Notes: generated from the sequence alone by a model not told the origin. A stretch of DNA of 64,000 nt from Bacteroidales bacterium (GCA_016286055.1 JAEERW010000009.1:126295-190294), one strand, 5' to 3'. Positions 39,023 to 47,879 are shown, counted from the first letter of the stretch. Numbers and translations are program-made.

Positions 39023-39052
39023 TTTGAGATTAAAAAAAGATACTTACATTTG
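39023..39052 (+). promoter_or_regulatory. Promoter of the radical SAM/NSSSSS operon
   Basis: TTTG (39023-39026) and TACATTTG (39045-39052) match the Bacteroidetes -33 and -7 elements with an 18-base spacer. It lies 40 bases ahead of the first gene and is one of the best promoters in the window. Confidence 0.75.
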
Positions 39053-39091
39053 CCCAAAAAATAATTTGTTTAACTAATCAAAACTCTACCA

Positions 39092-39433
39092 ATGAACGTA
39101 ATACTTGAAGACGGTATCGTTACCGATTACGACGATTTCTATCTCTGGATAGAAGAACCCAAATTAAACGCCAAGGCTAAATTTATTCACAAAGACGTGG
39201 AAGGTGAAGCCGAAACCATCACCGAGGCTGTAATCGACAAAATTGCTATCCAATCGCAATTCGACAGCGAAGAGGCTTATTCCGAAGCATCCGACGAAAT
39301 TATCAACGATGGCGAATACGACGCCGCTGCCGAATTTATGACTGCCGACGACACTTTTTATGTAAGTGTTAAACTTGTTGGCAATCCTGAGCCCGTGGAA
39401 TCGTTCGACACTGGCAGCGCAGAATACTGTTAA
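39092..39433 (+). CDS. Small acidic protein, first gene of the radical SAM operon
   Basis: 113 residues, very acidic, with no signal or membrane part. It starts MNVILEDGIVTDYDDFYLWIEE and ends in a cysteine (FDTGSAEYC). Beta-strand-like patterns at both ends (FYLWIEEPKLNAKAKFIH and DDTFYVSVKLVG) suggest a small compact domain rather than a loose precursor peptide. I do not recognise the family. It lies 16 bases ahead of the radical SAM start and shares its promoter, so it may be a partner, a chaperone or a second substrate of that enzyme. The terminal Cys makes it worth testing as a modified peptide. Confidence 0.65.
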   Translation: MNVILEDGIVTDYDDFYLWIEEPKLNAKAKFIHKDVEGEAETITEAVIDKIAIQSQFDSEEAYSEASDEIINDGEYDAAAEFMTADDTFYVSVKLVGNPEPVESFDTGSAEYC

Positions 39434-39449
39434 CGGCAGGGCGGCGCTA

Positions 39450-40526
39450 ATGCAATACACCATCAAAGATGAAAAGTACCGGTTTATGTCGGCGTTCGAC
39501 ACCCAAACCGGTGCTTATATCCGCACAGGCATAATCGACGAAAACGGCTTAGACACTGGTGTTGACCCGTTTATGGCATCGTTTCCCCATCTAATAGATG
39601 TGGGAGTGATGGGTCATTGTATCCACGGCAAAACGGGACTATGTATCAAGGCGGGTATCGGCTGCTATCAGAGCGGACTCACTATCAATCAGCCAAATAT
39701 GTCGGTTGATAATTTCAGATGGATAGCCGAACAGTGCAAGGGAAGGTGCAACCAGTTTGCCCTCGGAGGACGAGGCGACCCCGACCAGCACGAAGACTTT
39801 GAACTTTTGTTAAGGATTTGCCGGCGCAACAATCTTGTGCCCAACTTTACCACGTCGGGCTACGGAATGACTCCCGAAATAGCAGCACTCTGCAAGCAAT
39901 ACTGCGGAGCGGTGGCGATTAGTTGGTATCGCAATTCGTACACACTCAACGCAATAGATATGCTTCTGCAAGCGGGCGTTAAAACCAACATTCATTACGT
40001 GGTGGGCTACAATTCTATCGATGAACTAATCGGGCGTTTGGCTAACAATGATTTTCCAAAAGGAATCAACGCAATAGTTTTGCTGCTTCACAAGCCCGCC
40101 GGATTGGGCAAAAAGGATAATATGCTCTCGCCAAGCGACCCAAGAGTGCCCAAACTATTTGCCGAGGTAGAAAAACGCCATCCATTTAAAGTGGGAATGG
40201 ATAGTTGCAGTGTTCCAGGGGCGTTGCGATATTGCAGGCACATTAATCCGGGGTCGCTCGACTCGTGCGAAGGCGGACGGTTTAGTTGCTACATCGGCGC
40301 AGATATGACAATGGTGCCGTGCAGTTTTGACCAAAAGCAAAAATATGCAGTATCGCTCCAAAAACACTCTATCGAAGAGGCTTGGAACAGCCACGAATTC
40401 AATCAGTTTAGAAACCTGATGCGAGGTGCGTGTCCCAATTGTGGCAAAAAAGATTTATGTATGGGAGGCTGTCCGCTAATGCCCGAAATAGTATTGTGCG
40501 ATTCGGCAGACCGTAAAATTTTATAG
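39450..40526 (+). CDS. Radical SAM/SPASM enzyme with unusual cluster spacing
   Basis: 358 residues. The presumed SAM-cluster cysteines are C57, C65 and C72 in MGHCIHGKTGLCIKAGIGCYQ, that is C-x7-C-x6-C rather than the normal C-x3-C-x2-C. A GGRGDPDQHEDF segment (about 106) matches the SAM-binding GGE-type motif. The C-terminus is a full SPASM domain: C273 and C280 (GGRFSC), C291, then CPNCGKKDLCMGGC (C-x2-C-x5-C-x3-C at 328-341) and C350. SPASM enzymes modify peptides or proteins. The ATG at 39450 was chosen because the upstream 28 codons overlap the previous gene. It lies 11 bases ahead of the NSSSSS protein, its likely substrate. Confidence 0.88.
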   Translation: MQYTIKDEKYRFMSAFDTQTGAYIRTGIIDENGLDTGVDPFMASFPHLIDVGVMGHCIHGKTGLCIKAGIGCYQSGLTINQPNMSVDNFRWIAEQCKGRCNQFALGGRGDPDQHEDFELLLRICRRNNLVPNFTTSGYGMTPEIAALCKQYCGAVAISWYRNSYTLNAIDMLLQAGVKTNIHYVVGYNSIDELIGRLANNDFPKGINAIVLLLHKPAGLGKKDNMLSPSDPRVPKLFAEVEKRHPFKVGMDSCSVPGALRYCRHINPGSLDSCEGGRFSCYIGADMTMVPCSFDQKQKYAVSLQKHSIEEAWNSHEFNQFRNLMRGACPNCGKKDLCMGGCPLMPEIVLCDSADRKIL

Positions 40527-40537
40527 GAGAAATAATT

Positions 40538-43297
40538 ATGAAATTCAGAACAGACTTTGTAACCAATTCAAGCAGCAGTTCATTTGTTGTAAAAATATTA
40601 TTCGAGTTGAACAACGGCAAAAAAGTTTCGTTTTCGGGCGAAGGTTATACCGACGAAACTGGCGTTATCGATTACTTTACCCAAAATGCCATAATAACAG
40701 TAAGTCCGCGTCAACTCGGTATGGCAAAAGATTTAGAAAGCCTTATCCAACTGCTTGCCAACGGTGTGTTAGATGCCGACTGGGACGGCAACGGAACCAA
40801 GATTTTTGCCCAGCACAGCAAGGTAAAAAGCGACTGCGGCAACTGCACCACGCGCGACCCATACAAGTTTATCGACAAAATCCGCGAGTCGGTGTCGTCA
40901 ATCGACGACATAAAAAAAATCACCATTTCGAGCAAAGAATCCAACACGGATGATTATGTAAGAAATTTTTACTACAACCGCCTCACCAACGAATACACCT
41001 GCAAGATTCAAGGCAAAGAGATGAACGTGGCAGGCTCGCACGGCGGCGACATCCGTTTCGATGACGCTGATTTGGCAAAAGGTTACAAAGAATATTTCAA
41101 AAAACTCCAAAAAGCCGAAAAAGCCGAAGCCAAAAAAACAGCGGCTAAGCATAAAGACAGTGATCCAAGATTAATAGAAAGCATAAAAGGTGTAAAAGAT
41201 ATTTTCTTGTACAACGGAGAGACGGTTATTGTTTTCGACGACAAAATAACGATAGGCGACAAAACAATGCCCTGTCCCAAAGGCACTTGCTACGTCAAAG
41301 GCGGCGTATTATATTTCGAGGATTATGATTCTGAAAAAGATAATTCCACATTTTTCCGCTACAACGGCAATGAATTTGTAACAGATGAATTTAGATACAA
41401 CAACAATGAAAAATACTACTCGCCAAACCATAGTTCGTCAACACTCCGCAAAGACGACACTATGTATATATCTATCAAAGAGTTCGACCAAGAAAACATC
41501 ACTGAAATAAAATTCGACAAGAAAATATACTTTGTGGATTACGACTATAAAAACGAGGTAATTTTTATTGAGCAACCAAGAAACAACAAATACCTTTTCT
41601 ACTCCAAAACAGGCGAGTTGCTTTGGGAATATACCCAAAACGAAGAATACGAATACGACGAACGCAAAGTAATCATTGTAGACGGCATTGTAGTGATACC
41701 CTCATCCAAAGAAGAATACCCGCATCTTGATATGTTAGAGGGATTCGACATCAAAACCGGCAAAAAACTTTGGGAGTTAACCGACGATACACGATGCATT
41801 ACCCATTATACAGTAGGTCCTGAAAATATGCTCTATTCGCTCAACTTTTATCATTGCAGCGACCATCGCATAGAACTTCATCTTTATCAACTAAATCCCT
41901 ATACTGGCGAAGCAGATGTAAAAGTGCTAAAAGTAGGCGATCATTGGAACAATATCTCCGCATACAATAATACTATTTGGGGCGATAAACTCTACTATTT
42001 TAATGGTCGCTACGAAGACGGATGCTCTTTTGGCGTGGTAGACCTCAACACCAAAGAAGTTTTAGTGGATATACCAATGAAATTACCCGAAGGCATACGC
42101 TCAGGCACGGTTGTAGTCACCGACAACAAAGTCTACGTAAAAATTCCCAAACTGTTAAAAATATACGACAACAATCTTGTACTTAAAACCGACCTATTTC
42201 CCGACGACGGCAGCAAAATTATTTTGTTAGAGAAAAAAAGCGGAATAAAAAACTATCTTTGGCACAATGGTGAAGAAGTTCTCTTTTTCGACGACAAAAT
42301 TGTGATAGGCAACAAAACATTACCATCAAACACCACAGGCAAATACTACGAAGAAAACGGCGTATTATACCTCAAAGAATCCAATCCCGAAGCCGACAAA
42401 CCACCAGTTTACCGTTTTGAAAACAACAAAATGGTGGAGGTTAAGGTAAAAACCGACCAAAAACGTTACCGCTTCGATGGCAATCAGTTCATTAAAGATG
42501 AATTCAAATACGACCGGCAGCAATACCATTCGCCCCATCATAGTTCCTCATACGAATATATCAACGGACGTGTATGCATCCAACTAAAAACCGACGACAA
42601 AGAATACGCTTTTGATTTTGAATCCGACAAAGAATATTTTATACTCCATTACAACTGCAAACACGACATATTGGTATTGGCATTCGACAAATGCTCCGGC
42701 TTCCTTTTCTACACCAAAACAGGCTCTCTTGTTTGGGAGTATAAAGTAAAACAAGGCTTTGTGTGCGATGTGGAAGGCGTGTCGTTTACCGACGATATAG
42801 TAATAATTTCCAGCCGCGACATTGAAGACCATCGTACTCTTGAAGGATTCAACATCCAAACTGGCGAAAAACTCTGGGAAACAACCAACGACGATATTTT
42901 CGGCGAGCAATACATTGACAGCCACGACAATATGATGTATGCGCTCAATTCGTACCATATTATGCGCCCCAACACCAGGCTGCTGTATCTGTACACATTG
43001 AATCCGCTTACTGGCGAAACCTCCAAGAAATGTCTTGAAGAAGGATTCCACTGGGCAGACGTTTACACCGGCAACACTATCAAAATCGGCAGCCATATTT
43101 ACTACCTCAACACCAGAACCAACGACGGATGTTCGTTAGGCATTGTGGATATGCGCACCCAAAAAGTGTTACAGGATTTTCCGTTAGACATCCCCAGCGC
43201 ATTAGTTCCCCACTCCCCCATCGCCACCGACAACACAATCAACATTTTCATTCCAGGAATGAAAGAACTGAGGATATATAGGAAGGGTAAGGGATGA
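40538..43297 (+). CDS. NSSSSS-motif protein with two tandem beta-propeller-like halves
   Basis: 919 residues. The N-terminus MKFRTDFVTNSSSSSFVV is followed by a beta/alpha domain of about 190 residues with CGNCTT. A Lys/Ala-rich linker (AEKAEAKKTAAKHKD) leads to two similar halves, about 209-553 and 554-919. Each half has a DIFLYNGE/NYLWHNGE start, a VIVFDDKITIGDKT/LFFDDKIVIGNKT strand, a SPNHSSS/SPHHSSS segment, a LLWEY/LVWEY strand and a GFDIKTGKKLWE/GFNIQTGEKLWE strand as in PQQ-like propellers. I recall the TNSSSSSF start from otherwise unrelated proteins in gut bacteria, but cannot check. AGGAGA upstream of the ATG is an unusually good ribosome site here. No signal peptide is present. 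Confidence 0.85.
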   Translation: MKFRTDFVTNSSSSSFVVKILFELNNGKKVSFSGEGYTDETGVIDYFTQNAIITVSPRQLGMAKDLESLIQLLANGVLDADWDGNGTKIFAQHSKVKSDCGNCTTRDPYKFIDKIRESVSSIDDIKKITISSKESNTDDYVRNFYYNRLTNEYTCKIQGKEMNVAGSHGGDIRFDDADLAKGYKEYFKKLQKAEKAEAKKTAAKHKDSDPRLIESIKGVKDIFLYNGETVIVFDDKITIGDKTMPCPKGTCYVKGGVLYFEDYDSEKDNSTFFRYNGNEFVTDEFRYNNNEKYYSPNHSSSTLRKDDTMYISIKEFDQENITEIKFDKKIYFVDYDYKNEVIFIEQPRNNKYLFYSKTGELLWEYTQNEEYEYDERKVIIVDGIVVIPSSKEEYPHLDMLEGFDIKTGKKLWELTDDTRCITHYTVGPENMLYSLNFYHCSDHRIELHLYQLNPYTGEADVKVLKVGDHWNNISAYNNTIWGDKLYYFNGRYEDGCSFGVVDLNTKEVLVDIPMKLPEGIRSGTVVVTDNKVYVKIPKLLKIYDNNLVLKTDLFPDDGSKIILLEKKSGIKNYLWHNGEEVLFFDDKIVIGNKTLPSNTTGKYYEENGVLYLKESNPEADKPPVYRFENNKMVEVKVKTDQKRYRFDGNQFIKDEFKYDRQQYHSPHHSSSYEYINGRVCIQLKTDDKEYAFDFESDKEYFILHYNCKHDILVLAFDKCSGFLFYTKTGSLVWEYKVKQGFVCDVEGVSFTDDIVIISSRDIEDHRTLEGFNIQTGEKLWETTNDDIFGEQYIDSHDNMMYALNSYHIMRPNTRLLYLYTLNPLTGETSKKCLEEGFHWADVYTGNTIKIGSHIYYLNTRTNDGCSLGIVDMRTQKVLQDFPLDIPSALVPHSPIATDNTINIFIPGMKELRIYRKGKG

Positions 43298-43303
43298 TAT
43301 TAA

Positions 43304-44182
43304 TTAAATTCCAAAATAATTGAGTAATGCTTGGTAATTATCCTGTGCAGATAGACAAGTGTCGGTGAGGTAGCCGTTTGTTTGTTCCCAATTTTGAAGT
43401 CCGCGATAATAAAACAGTCGCAAATCTTCGGTAATGATAAACGGAACAATCCCGCTTTGAAGGCATTGCCAAAGTATCAACAACCGCCCTATGCGTCCGT
43501 TGCCATCTTGAAATGGATGTATGCGTTCAAATTCCACGTGGAAATCCAAAATGTCTTCAAGTGTAACTGTTTTAATCTTGTAATACTTTGAAAGCAAAGA
43601 TTTTAACCTTTTGTGGACATCGTCGGGACGAGCGGTTTCTTCGCCGCCCACCTCGTTGGCAAGCCGCTTGTAATCACCTACTGCAAACCAAGATTTTTGA
43701 CTGTCGGAAGTGTTGGTTTTCAGAATTTTATGGAGTTGCTTGATATGGATTTCGGTGATTTGGTCGGTGGCGTGGTCTATAATGTAATCGATACAGCGAA
43801 AATGGTTGACAGTTTCCATAATATCATCAATACGGGTGTCTTCCGAAGTGATTCCGAGAGTGTTGGTTTCAAAAATAAACCTCGTTTGCTCTTTGGTAAG
43901 ACGGCTGCCCTCAATATGATTGGAGTTGTAGGTCAAATCGATTTGGGTGCGGTGGTAGATTCCGCCTTTGAGATGAGCCTCTTTTTCTTGACGCATACGT
44001 TGGAGCAACGGCGAAATACGCGCCTTGTTTTTCTTAGACGGCAACACAGCATCAGCGGGAATGATCCAAGTCTTTCCCGTCAAGAATGCTCCATCTATCT
44101 TGTTTTCAGCACAATAATTTCTTACTGTTCTTTCGCTGACGCCATACTTCTCGGCAAATTTTACCACTGAAATATATTCCAT
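43304..44182 (-). CDS. Fic-family AMP-transferase with N-terminal HTH and inhibitory motif
   Basis: About 292 residues. Residues 1-55 are a MerR/excisionase-like HTH (VVKFAEKYGVSERTVRNYCAE, KTWIIPADA). Then comes an inhibition helix S-N-H-I-E-G at about 97-102, matching (S/T)xxxE(G/N), and a Fic core with HPFQDGNGRIGR, the full catalytic motif HxFx(D/E)GNGRxxR. Fic enzymes transfer AMP or similar groups onto proteins, and the inhibitory Glu keeps the active site closed until released. The ATG at 44182 directly abuts an operator-like inverted repeat, so the earlier possible start in the repeat is unlikely. The HTH suggests it represses its own promoter. Confidence 0.9.
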   Translation of the reverse strand: MEYISVVKFAEKYGVSERTVRNYCAENKIDGAFLTGKTWIIPADAVLPSKKNKARISPLLQRMRQEKEAHLKGGIYHRTQIDLTYNSNHIEGSRLTKEQTRFIFETNTLGITSEDTRIDDIMETVNHFRCIDYIIDHATDQITEIHIKQLHKILKTNTSDSQKSWFAVGDYKRLANEVGGEETARPDDVHKRLKSLLSKYYKIKTVTLEDILDFHVEFERIHPFQDGNGRIGRLLILWQCLQSGIVPFIITEDLRLFYYRGLQNWEQTNGYLTDTCLSAQDNYQALLNYFGI

Positions 44183-44236
44183 TATCGGCAAGTTTTGTTG
44201 TGATTTTTGCGACAAAGATAGTGATTTTTGCCGATA
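44183..44236 (-). promoter_or_regulatory. Operator-like inverted repeat over the fic promoter
   Basis: TATCGGCAA (44183-44191) and its exact complement TTGCCGATA (44228-44236) flank a perfect minus-strand -7 element TATCTTTG (44213-44220). A third half-site CGGCAAGTTTTG begins at 44238 and repeats the left arm with its neighbouring bases. Covering the promoter this way fits repression by the HTH domain of the Fic protein. A near-identical inverted repeat lies at 48498-48552. Confidence 0.75.
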
Positions 44237-44264
44237 ACGGCAAGTTTTGGTTGGATTTATTGTT

Positions 44265-44777
44265 TCAAGCCACTGGGTCAGCGCAAAAATCTCTGCGTTT
44301 GCAGGATTTGCAATGCTTGCCCATCCATACTTCGTCGAATTGGTTCATTGCCTGTTCAACGATTTCGGGGGCGTCGGTCAAGATGCCGGCTTCAAAATTT
44401 CTACGATGGTCAGTTTTCAGTCCGATGCCCGCCCCTGTAAGATTTGCGCTGCCAACATATACTTCCTTACAATCGAAAACAAACATTTTGAAATGGACAC
44501 GCGGACACAGCACCCTTTCCAAACGGTCGTAAAGTACAGGATATTTATCAAAATCCTCGCGAAAGTTTTGTCCTGGCTCTTTTGCGTGAATAAGCCGTAC
44601 TTCCACACCCCGCCTAATAAGTTGGGCAATCAACCACAGAAACGGCTTCTTCTCCTTGCCCGAATCCACATAAAGGTCTTTGATGTCGGCAGTACCAATC
44701 CAAAGAGTGCGCTTCACGTCGAAGCAACGAGAGAGGACGCGGTGGTAGTGGTCGGTGTTGGAGATGTAAGTGAGCAT
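44265..44777 (-). CDS. Single-HKD phospholipase-D-family protein with C-terminal Cys cluster
   Basis: About 170 residues. One PLD motif, HFKMFVFDCKEVYVGSANLTGAG (HxKx4D then GSxN), is at about residues 94-115. Single-motif members work as dimers and are often nucleases or restriction-linked phosphodiesterases. The last 15 residues, CKSCKRRDFCADP, give C-x2-C-x5-C, possibly a metal site. The ATG at 44777 was chosen; the longer frame runs into the preceding gene. It follows the Rx4H-motif protein gene by 35 bases on the same strand and may be part of the same defence operon. Confidence 0.8.
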   Translation of the reverse strand: MLTYISNTDHYHRVLSRCFDVKRTLWIGTADIKDLYVDSGKEKKPFLWLIAQLIRRGVEVRLIHAKEPGQNFREDFDKYPVLYDRLERVLCPRVHFKMFVFDCKEVYVGSANLTGAGIGLKTDHRRNFEAGILTDAPEIVEQAMNQFDEVWMGKHCKSCKRRDFCADPVA

Positions 44778-44812
44778 TTTAATAAAAAATTTATAATAAA
44801 AAATTAGAACTA

Positions 44813-46060
44813 CTAATCGCAATTTTGCCTTGCTTTCGCTTGAAATGCATTAAATAATGGCGTTAAAAAAGAAACTTCAGTAGAATATTTCATACTATTT
44901 TCAAATTCCATATTTGAAAATTTATCATCAATAATATCTGAAGAATTGAACAAAAACGAATTATATGTCATATCATTATTAACTCTAAAAAAAGACAATT
45001 TCGTTTCTGTTTTTAGTGTTTTTATTCTTTCGCTATAAGACATTTTCATAACCTCATTAATATCGTCATCAGAATAAAAATAGGTTTCAGTTACAATATA
45101 TACTTCTTTTACCTCATCACTCTTTATTAAATTGGCTATTTTATTAATTATACGATACATTGTTGTTCTCATGTTATATCCATAAGATTGCATTGTATAA
45201 GTGTTGTCTTTATAAACTATCATAAAAGTTGGCATTAAATTCTGTTCTTGCATCTTATATATATGAATATGCAAAAACATAAACAAGATGAAACTATCAT
45301 TATATCCATATTGTTTTGTAAATGAATCAACGGGAAGTTTTTTATCTGTTCCTCTAAGATTGACAAAATATCCTCTTTCAAATTTGTCATTCTTTACATA
45401 GAAAACATAATCATGTACAAATAGCATATCCTTTGATATTCTATCAAAAGGGAAAAGCATTATTTTTGACATCAAGTCATCAGAAATCCTATCGTTAGGC
45501 ATTAAATCATCGTACATGCCTTTTAAGAATTGCTTCATTAAGGAAACACCTTCCTTTACAAATGGATATATATCGTATTTCTGCTTATCATTTTCAATAA
45601 ACTGAAAAGAACAACTAAAGTAAACTTCATATAAATGAAATGAAAGCATTACCTCCTTTAATGATTCTAAAATAAGCATTAAAGGTTGTTCACTGTCAAC
45701 ATCAAAGTCTTTTTGATATATCTCCTCTGCAGAAATACTATTATATACAGTAATAGTTAACCGTTTTCCTAAATCAAAAGGATATTCATGATCTACCATA
45801 TTTCTTTTCTGGACAAGCCATTTTCCTATTTCTCCTTTAAGATACTTATTTAAATTTTTCTGGTAAATTGGATTATTCTCTCCGCCTAAAGATTTTTGTA
45901 TAGCAAAAGTTATACTCCTATATTCTATAAGGAAATTGTCTAAATTAGATATATTGTCATAAAAGGAATTATCAACAGATAGTTTACGCAGACTCTCAAA
46001 TGCGTTATAGCATTTTAACAAAGCAGGTCTTAAAATATTATCAGAATGTGTATCTCTCAT
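44813..46060 (-). CDS. Unknown protein with HEPN-like Rx4H motif, partner of the ATPase
   Basis: 415 residues, AT-rich and lysine-rich. The N-terminal 100 residues are helical and end WLVQKRNMVDHEYP: R86-N-M-V-D-H91 is an Rx4H motif as in HEPN ribonuclease domains, in the usual place after a long helix. The middle and C-terminal parts (FHLYEVYFSCSFQFIEND, FMFLHIHIYKMQEQNLMP, EVYIVTETYFYSDDDI) are not recognised. The start is 50 bases downstream of the ATPase stop, on the same strand. ATPase plus HEPN pairs occur in RloC/PrrC-type and related toxin systems. That comparison is inference, and the Rx4H motif is short. Confidence 0.65.
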   Translation of the reverse strand: MRDTHSDNILRPALLKCYNAFESLRKLSVDNSFYDNISNLDNFLIEYRSITFAIQKSLGGENNPIYQKNLNKYLKGEIGKWLVQKRNMVDHEYPFDLGKRLTITVYNSISAEEIYQKDFDVDSEQPLMLILESLKEVMLSFHLYEVYFSCSFQFIENDKQKYDIYPFVKEGVSLMKQFLKGMYDDLMPNDRISDDLMSKIMLFPFDRISKDMLFVHDYVFYVKNDKFERGYFVNLRGTDKKLPVDSFTKQYGYNDSFILFMFLHIHIYKMQEQNLMPTFMIVYKDNTYTMQSYGYNMRTTMYRIINKIANLIKSDEVKEVYIVTETYFYSDDDINEVMKMSYSERIKTLKTETKLSFFRVNNDMTYNSFLFNSSDIIDDKFSNMEFENSMKYSTEVSFLTPLFNAFQAKARQNCD

Positions 46061-46109
46061 TATTTAATATTTTTTTATTTCACTCATTATATTCAAAAAT
46101 CACTTTTTT

Positions 46110-47852
46110 TTATTTCCATAACTCATAAATCATATTCCTTATAATAGGATTATCTAACTTCATACCTAATGGACGGGACATATCCTCATTTGCATTATGT
46201 AGAGGATGATTATAGATTATTCCGAGCAAAAAGTATGTCTCAGGAATAAATACACCTTTATTTTGAGCTAACAATAGTTTGTCAATTGTACTATGAGTTG
46301 AAATGAATTCCGATTGATCGCAAATATTTAAATTATTATACACTAATTCTTCTATACGTATTCTTACAGATATGCATACTGCAAGTGGGTCAAATTTATC
46401 ATTCGGTTGTAAACAATACGCTCTCAATTGTCTATCAACTTTTTTCTTAAAAGCAGCAGGCGTCCCCCAATCTTTATTTAACCCCAAAGAAGAAAACTTT
46501 GTTGTTATGTTAATTGTAGAACAATTTGGATTATAATGGAAATAATAGGTATCAAGTTCATTCTTAATCAATGGATCCTCTCTTTTTTGGATAATTTTAA
46601 TCATTTCATTAGAAATTTTTGCATTTGTTTTCTTCAAATAGCAAACATTCATACGTTTATCATTAAAACAAAAATGTTTAAGATAATTAGGATCCAAATG
46701 CGTTAAAAGGATAGGAAAAATAAGTTTTTTTTGCTTTTTAAACTTATCGATAAGTGTTGATACAAAGTATTGAAATGCAACTAAATTTGCATCGTCTAAA
46801 TAGTCGAAAAACTCATCAATGATTAAAACACAATTATTTTTACTTTTGTATTCACACTCCAATAACTTGGCAATAAAAACCATTATATCTCTTTCTCCAT
46901 TAGATACTTGATTTGCTTTTGGCCAATCAATAATAAGTTTACCCTTATGTTCTGTTGTCCGAATTCTAAACCTTTGTTTTACTGGATTTATATTATCTAA
47001 CGTTAAATCAATCTCGGTCTTCCCAATAAGATAATCACCATAAGCTATAGCTTTGGCATATAAACATTTCATATTTTGCCTTATTCTAATATATTGCCAT
47101 CCGGACAAGAAAGCATCAATATCATCAGTATAATTCATTACAGATCTTATATTAGTGCATATAGTAACATACTCTGGAATTCCAATATCAAATAATTTTT
47201 TGTTTCTAATAATATTCTTAATCTCAGACGTATTCTTTATGGCAGGAATACCATTAATAAAATTAATCACCTGATTTATTGCTTTATTATATGGTTTGAG
47301 ATCAAAGATATGCATATTCACACCATCCTCTATCTGATGAACAATGGCAGTATTTGCATAAATAGATTTGATATTCATTAAAACCTTATGATTTGGACCA
47401 AACTCTCGTTTAATGTTCGAAATATTATAAGAAAATGGTACTTTCACAGGTATTTTGTCAATAATCTCAGTTGGTTTTATATCTAAAGAGGCTTTACTAA
47501 CAATAACTTTTCCAAAATGCTGCGCTGTGGCGTTTGGAATGAGTTGGTTATTAACTACAAAAACACTAAAAACATTTAGGATTGTATTTAAAGAAGAATC
47601 CGCTAACAATACATCACCATTACTTATTTCAAGTTTAACCGTAGGAGCGTTTGCAGATTCTTCCATATAGAAATCTTCAGGTTTTAAGTTAATTTTACCT
47701 CGACTTAACGATAGAAAGGCCGTGGCAAGAGAACTTTTGCCAAAACCATTCGGAGCAACCAAAATATTAGGCCTATTAGGCAATAATGGCTGATTAAGTT
47801 CAAAATGGCTAATACCTTTAATATTTTCTATAGTAACTTTATTTATATTCAT
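46110..47852 (-). CDS. SMC/ABC-type ATPase of a putative defence pair
   Basis: About 580 residues. Walker A is LVAPNGFGKSSLATAF (P34-S41) after the typical strand start INKVTIENIKGISHFEL. The ABC signature VSNGERDIM is at about 315 and Walker B CVLIIDEFFDYLDDAN at about 340, followed by a switch His in LLTHLDP. The insert between Walker A and the signature is only about 270 residues with no long coiled coil, so it resembles single-protein defence ATPases more than Rad50 or SMC. The ATG at 47852 begins MNINKVTIEN; an in-frame ATG at 47879 lies in the tail of the broken dinD gene. It has no clear promoter of its own and is probably read from the dinD promoter. Confidence 0.8.
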   Translation of the reverse strand: MNINKVTIENIKGISHFELNQPLLPNRPNILVAPNGFGKSSLATAFLSLSRGKINLKPEDFYMEESANAPTVKLEISNGDVLLADSSLNTILNVFSVFVVNNQLIPNATAQHFGKVIVSKASLDIKPTEIIDKIPVKVPFSYNISNIKREFGPNHKVLMNIKSIYANTAIVHQIEDGVNMHIFDLKPYNKAINQVINFINGIPAIKNTSEIKNIIRNKKLFDIGIPEYVTICTNIRSVMNYTDDIDAFLSGWQYIRIRQNMKCLYAKAIAYGDYLIGKTEIDLTLDNINPVKQRFRIRTTEHKGKLIIDWPKANQVSNGERDIMVFIAKLLECEYKSKNNCVLIIDEFFDYLDDANLVAFQYFVSTLIDKFKKQKKLIFPILLTHLDPNYLKHFCFNDKRMNVCYLKKTNAKISNEMIKIIQKREDPLIKNELDTYYFHYNPNCSTINITTKFSSLGLNKDWGTPAAFKKKVDRQLRAYCLQPNDKFDPLAVCISVRIRIEELVYNNLNICDQSEFISTHSTIDKLLLAQNKGVFIPETYFLLGIIYNHPLHNANEDMSRPLGMKLDNPIIRNMIYELWK

Positions 47853-47879
47853 TGTATCTATACCATTGTTGTCTTTCAT

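Noticed and set aside
39366..39449. Longer N-terminus of the radical SAM protein
   Set aside because: It overlaps the preceding gene in another frame and adds 28 residues with no family similarity; the ATG at 39450 is more likely.
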